Below, in pieces: positions 7,047 to 8,245 of a DNA stretch of 8,245 nucleotides. Each line of letters opens with the position of its first letter. Within the stretch, counting starts at the first letter, position 1. This DNA comes from DATLTV01 sp035533375 (lineage in GTDB: Bacteria > Patescibacteriota > Minisyncoccia > UBA6257 > 2-01-FULL-56-20). The stretch lies in contig DATLTV010000038.1 in NCBI GenBank assembly GCA_035533375.1, forward strand, positions 1-8,245. Direction: 5' to 3'. A model generated the notes under the pieces. It was not told where the DNA came from. It searched no databases and saw nothing but the letters and a program-made list of their open reading frames with translations. Both the position numbers and the translations under genes were made by a program.

Positions 7047-7136
7047 CTCTCGTTTTGAAGGGACGGGTCGTTCCGTGCTCGGAACGCCCTTATTCTCGTC
7101 GCCTTCGCGACTCCGAAAAACCCTTCAAAACGAAAG
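7047..7136. other. Nested inverted repeats, possible branched structured RNA, in the trxB-groES gap
   Basis: TCGTTTTGAAGGG (7050-7062) pairs perfectly with CCCTTCAAAACGA (7121-7133). Enclosed by this 13-bp stem are two hairpins: CGTTCCG-TGCT-CGGAACG, flanked by GGG and CCC (7065-7089), and GTCGC-CTTC-GCGAC (7098-7111). Together they make a three-way-junction layout. The surrounding stretch, 7037-7245, carries no convincing gene. The region could be a small RNA, an mRNA leader or tail structure, or a mobile palindromic repeat. I do not recognise a known RNA family. Confidence 0.5.
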
Positions 7137-7235
7137 CTCTCCGCTTGGAAAAACGGGGCTCTCTTTAAGTCGGCGCAATGGAAACCCTCCGCTCCGGGAA
7201 AATACACGCGGCGACAGATAAGAATGTTCGAGCTG

Positions 7236-7263
7236 AAAAAACAAGCTAGCCTTTCTTCAGCTT
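7236..7263 (-). terminator. Weak candidate terminator at the trxB 3' end
   Basis: On the minus strand AAGCT (7263-7259) can pair with AGCTT (7247-7243), followed after one G by T6 (7241-7236). The five-base stem is short, AT-rich and overlaps the last codons, with an eleven-base loop, so it would be a poor terminator at best. Confidence 0.25.
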
Positions 7264-8175
7264 CTCGTAGATATTCAAAACCGCCTTCACGGCATCGCCG
7301 GCGGAGATGTTGTTCTGCTTGTACAAGACATCCGAAACGTCGCCCGCGGCCCAGATGCCGGGGCAGGAGCTTTCCTGCGTTTTGTGGTCGATGATGATTT
7401 CGCCGATTGCATCAAGCTTCGCCAGATCCTTCACGGCATCGGAGTTCGGGATAAGGCCGATCTCGACGAAAACGCCGTCGAGCGGAAGTTCTTTCGTCTC
7501 GCCTGTTTTCGTATTCTTCACGCGCACGCCGGTCACGAGTTCTTTCCCGCGGATCTCTTCGACGACGCTATTCCAAAGGATCTCGACCTGCGGATGGCTT
7601 TTCACCTTTTCCTGCGTGATCGGATCGCCCTTGAGCACCTCCGAACGCACGATCAAATATATTTTCGAAGCGTAGGCAAGGACATCGATCACTCCCTCAA
7701 GCGCGGAATTACCGCCGCCCACGACCGCCACGGTCTTTCCGCCGAAAAGCGGCGCATCGCAGGTCGTGCAATAGACGACCCCTTTGCCATCGAATTCCTT
7801 TTCACCCGGGACGCCAAGCTTGCGCCTGCGGCTGCCCGAGGCCATGAGTACGTACTTCGTTTCGAACGTTTTGCCTTTCTGTGTTTCGACCGCGAAGCCG
7901 CCATCGGTTTTTTTCACGGATACGACGAGGTCGCCATCGGCGATTTCGATCCCCTCCTGCGCGCGGAGATGCGCCTCGAGATTTTGCGCGAGGTCAAAGC
8001 CGGAAATCGATTTCGTGCCGATCCAATTCTGCACATCATTCGAAACCAAAGACTGCCCGCCGAAGCTGTCGGCGATCAAAAGCGTTTTTATTTTTTTACG
8101 GGCGGCATAAATACCCGCGGCTACTCCTCCAGGGCCACCTCCAATGATTATCAACTGGTATTGCTTTGGATTCAT
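7246..8175 (-). CDS. Thioredoxin-reductase-family FAD/NAD(P)-dependent disulfide reductase, AhpF-like
   Basis: This is a cytoplasmic flavoprotein passing electrons from NAD(P)H through FAD to a CxxC disulfide, for thioredoxin or a related partner. The 309 residues match low-molecular-weight TrxB. The FAD site is IIGGGPGGVAAGIYAARK (10-27) plus GIWAAGDVSD near the C-terminus. The redox pair is CTTC (136-139) in VYCTTCDAPLF, and the nucleotide site is VVGGGNSALEG (151-161). Some segments look more like the AhpF C-terminal half than TrxB: DSFGGQ with DVQNWI, and YKQNNISAG after the last FAD motif. The HRRxxFRA motif that reads the NADPH phosphate in E. coli TrxB is replaced by VRSEVLKG. Coenzyme and partner are therefore uncertain. 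The ATG at 8175 has no Shine-Dalgarno, but a TACTAT box ends seven bases upstream, so the mRNA may be leaderless. Confidence 0.9.
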   Translation of the reverse strand: MNPKQYQLIIIGGGPGGVAAGIYAARKKIKTLLIADSFGGQSLVSNDVQNWIGTKSISGFDLAQNLEAHLRAQEGIEIADGDLVVSVKKTDGGFAVETQKGKTFETKYVLMASGSRRRKLGVPGEKEFDGKGVVYCTTCDAPLFGGKTVAVVGGGNSALEGVIDVLAYASKIYLIVRSEVLKGDPITQEKVKSHPQVEILWNSVVEEIRGKELVTGVRVKNTKTGETKELPLDGVFVEIGLIPNSDAVKDLAKLDAIGEIIIDHKTQESSCPGIWAAGDVSDVLYKQNNISAGDAVKAVLNIYEKLKKG

Positions 8176-8215
8176 ATTGACAATAGTAGGGGGTGTTTAT
8201 GCCGGGAAGGGGGTT

Positions 8216-8235
8216 GGGGAAACGGGAGTTTCCCC
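8216..8235. other. Perfect hairpin upstream of the reductase gene
   Basis: GGGGAAAC-GGGA-GTTTCCCC is a perfect eight-base stem with a four-base loop, 40 bases upstream of the reductase ATG. No T-run follows on the minus strand and the window ends on the other side, so its role (terminator of an unseen gene, or palindromic repeat) cannot be decided here. Confidence 0.4.
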
Positions 8236-8245
8236 GTGTAGGAAA

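Noticed and set aside
7022..7207. Minus-strand 61-aa open frame between the reductase gene and groES
   Set aside because: It starts with GTG, has no ribosome site, and runs through the nested inverted repeats and into the CIRCE-like operator, so non-coding structure explains the region better.
7384..8241. Plus-strand open frame (285 aa) opposite the reductase gene
   Set aside because: The opposite strand carries all the FAD, CxxC and nucleotide motifs; the plus-strand translation shows no recognisable domain and runs into the palindromic right edge.

Overview
The window is a GC-leaning, densely packed bacterial stretch in which every gene I can support lies on the minus strand, so transcription runs from high to low coordinates. 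In that order the genes are: an FAD-dependent thioredoxin-reductase-like protein (trxB-like), groES, groEL, thyX, lemA, htpX, an unrecognised 85-residue protein, an unrecognised signal-anchored protein with a zinc-peptidase signature, and a UMP kinase gene cut by the window edge at base 1. The UMP kinase is of the archaeal type, thymidylate synthase is the flavin-dependent ThyX, and most starts lack a clear Shine-Dalgarno sequence. Together with the compact layout this suggests a Candidatus Patescibacteria (CPR) genome, probably from the Parcubacteria side. That placement is an inference; no rRNA or other marker gene is present.

Region by region. Bases 7246-8175 encode the reductase, with a short perfect hairpin upstream at the right edge. 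Bases 7037-7245 carry no convincing gene but hold a nested set of inverted repeats that could fold as a branched RNA. The chaperonin operon follows. It has an exact TTGACA/TATAAT promoter, and over the -35 box lies a 9-N9-9 inverted repeat with the geometry of the CIRCE heat-shock operator. Next come groES, an AT-rich repeat-filled spacer, groEL, and a terminator made of a perfect 38-bp palindrome and a T6 tract. thyX has its own candidate promoter just past that terminator. A 130-bp inverted-repeat element abuts the thyX stop codon, and a 19-bp piece of it recurs inverted behind groEL. lemA and htpX form the familiar envelope-stress pair. They are followed by two overlapping unknown genes, the second with an HExxxH motif, and then by pyrH.

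Functionally the window combines protein quality control (GroES/GroEL, HtpX, possibly the HExxxH protein), thiol redox chemistry (the reductase) and pyrimidine nucleotide supply (UMP kinase, ThyX). The least familiar parts are the HExxxH protein with its overlapping partner, the CIRCE-like operator, the palindromic intergenic elements, and a recurring -10-like box 7-9 bases before start codons that may indicate leaderless transcripts.
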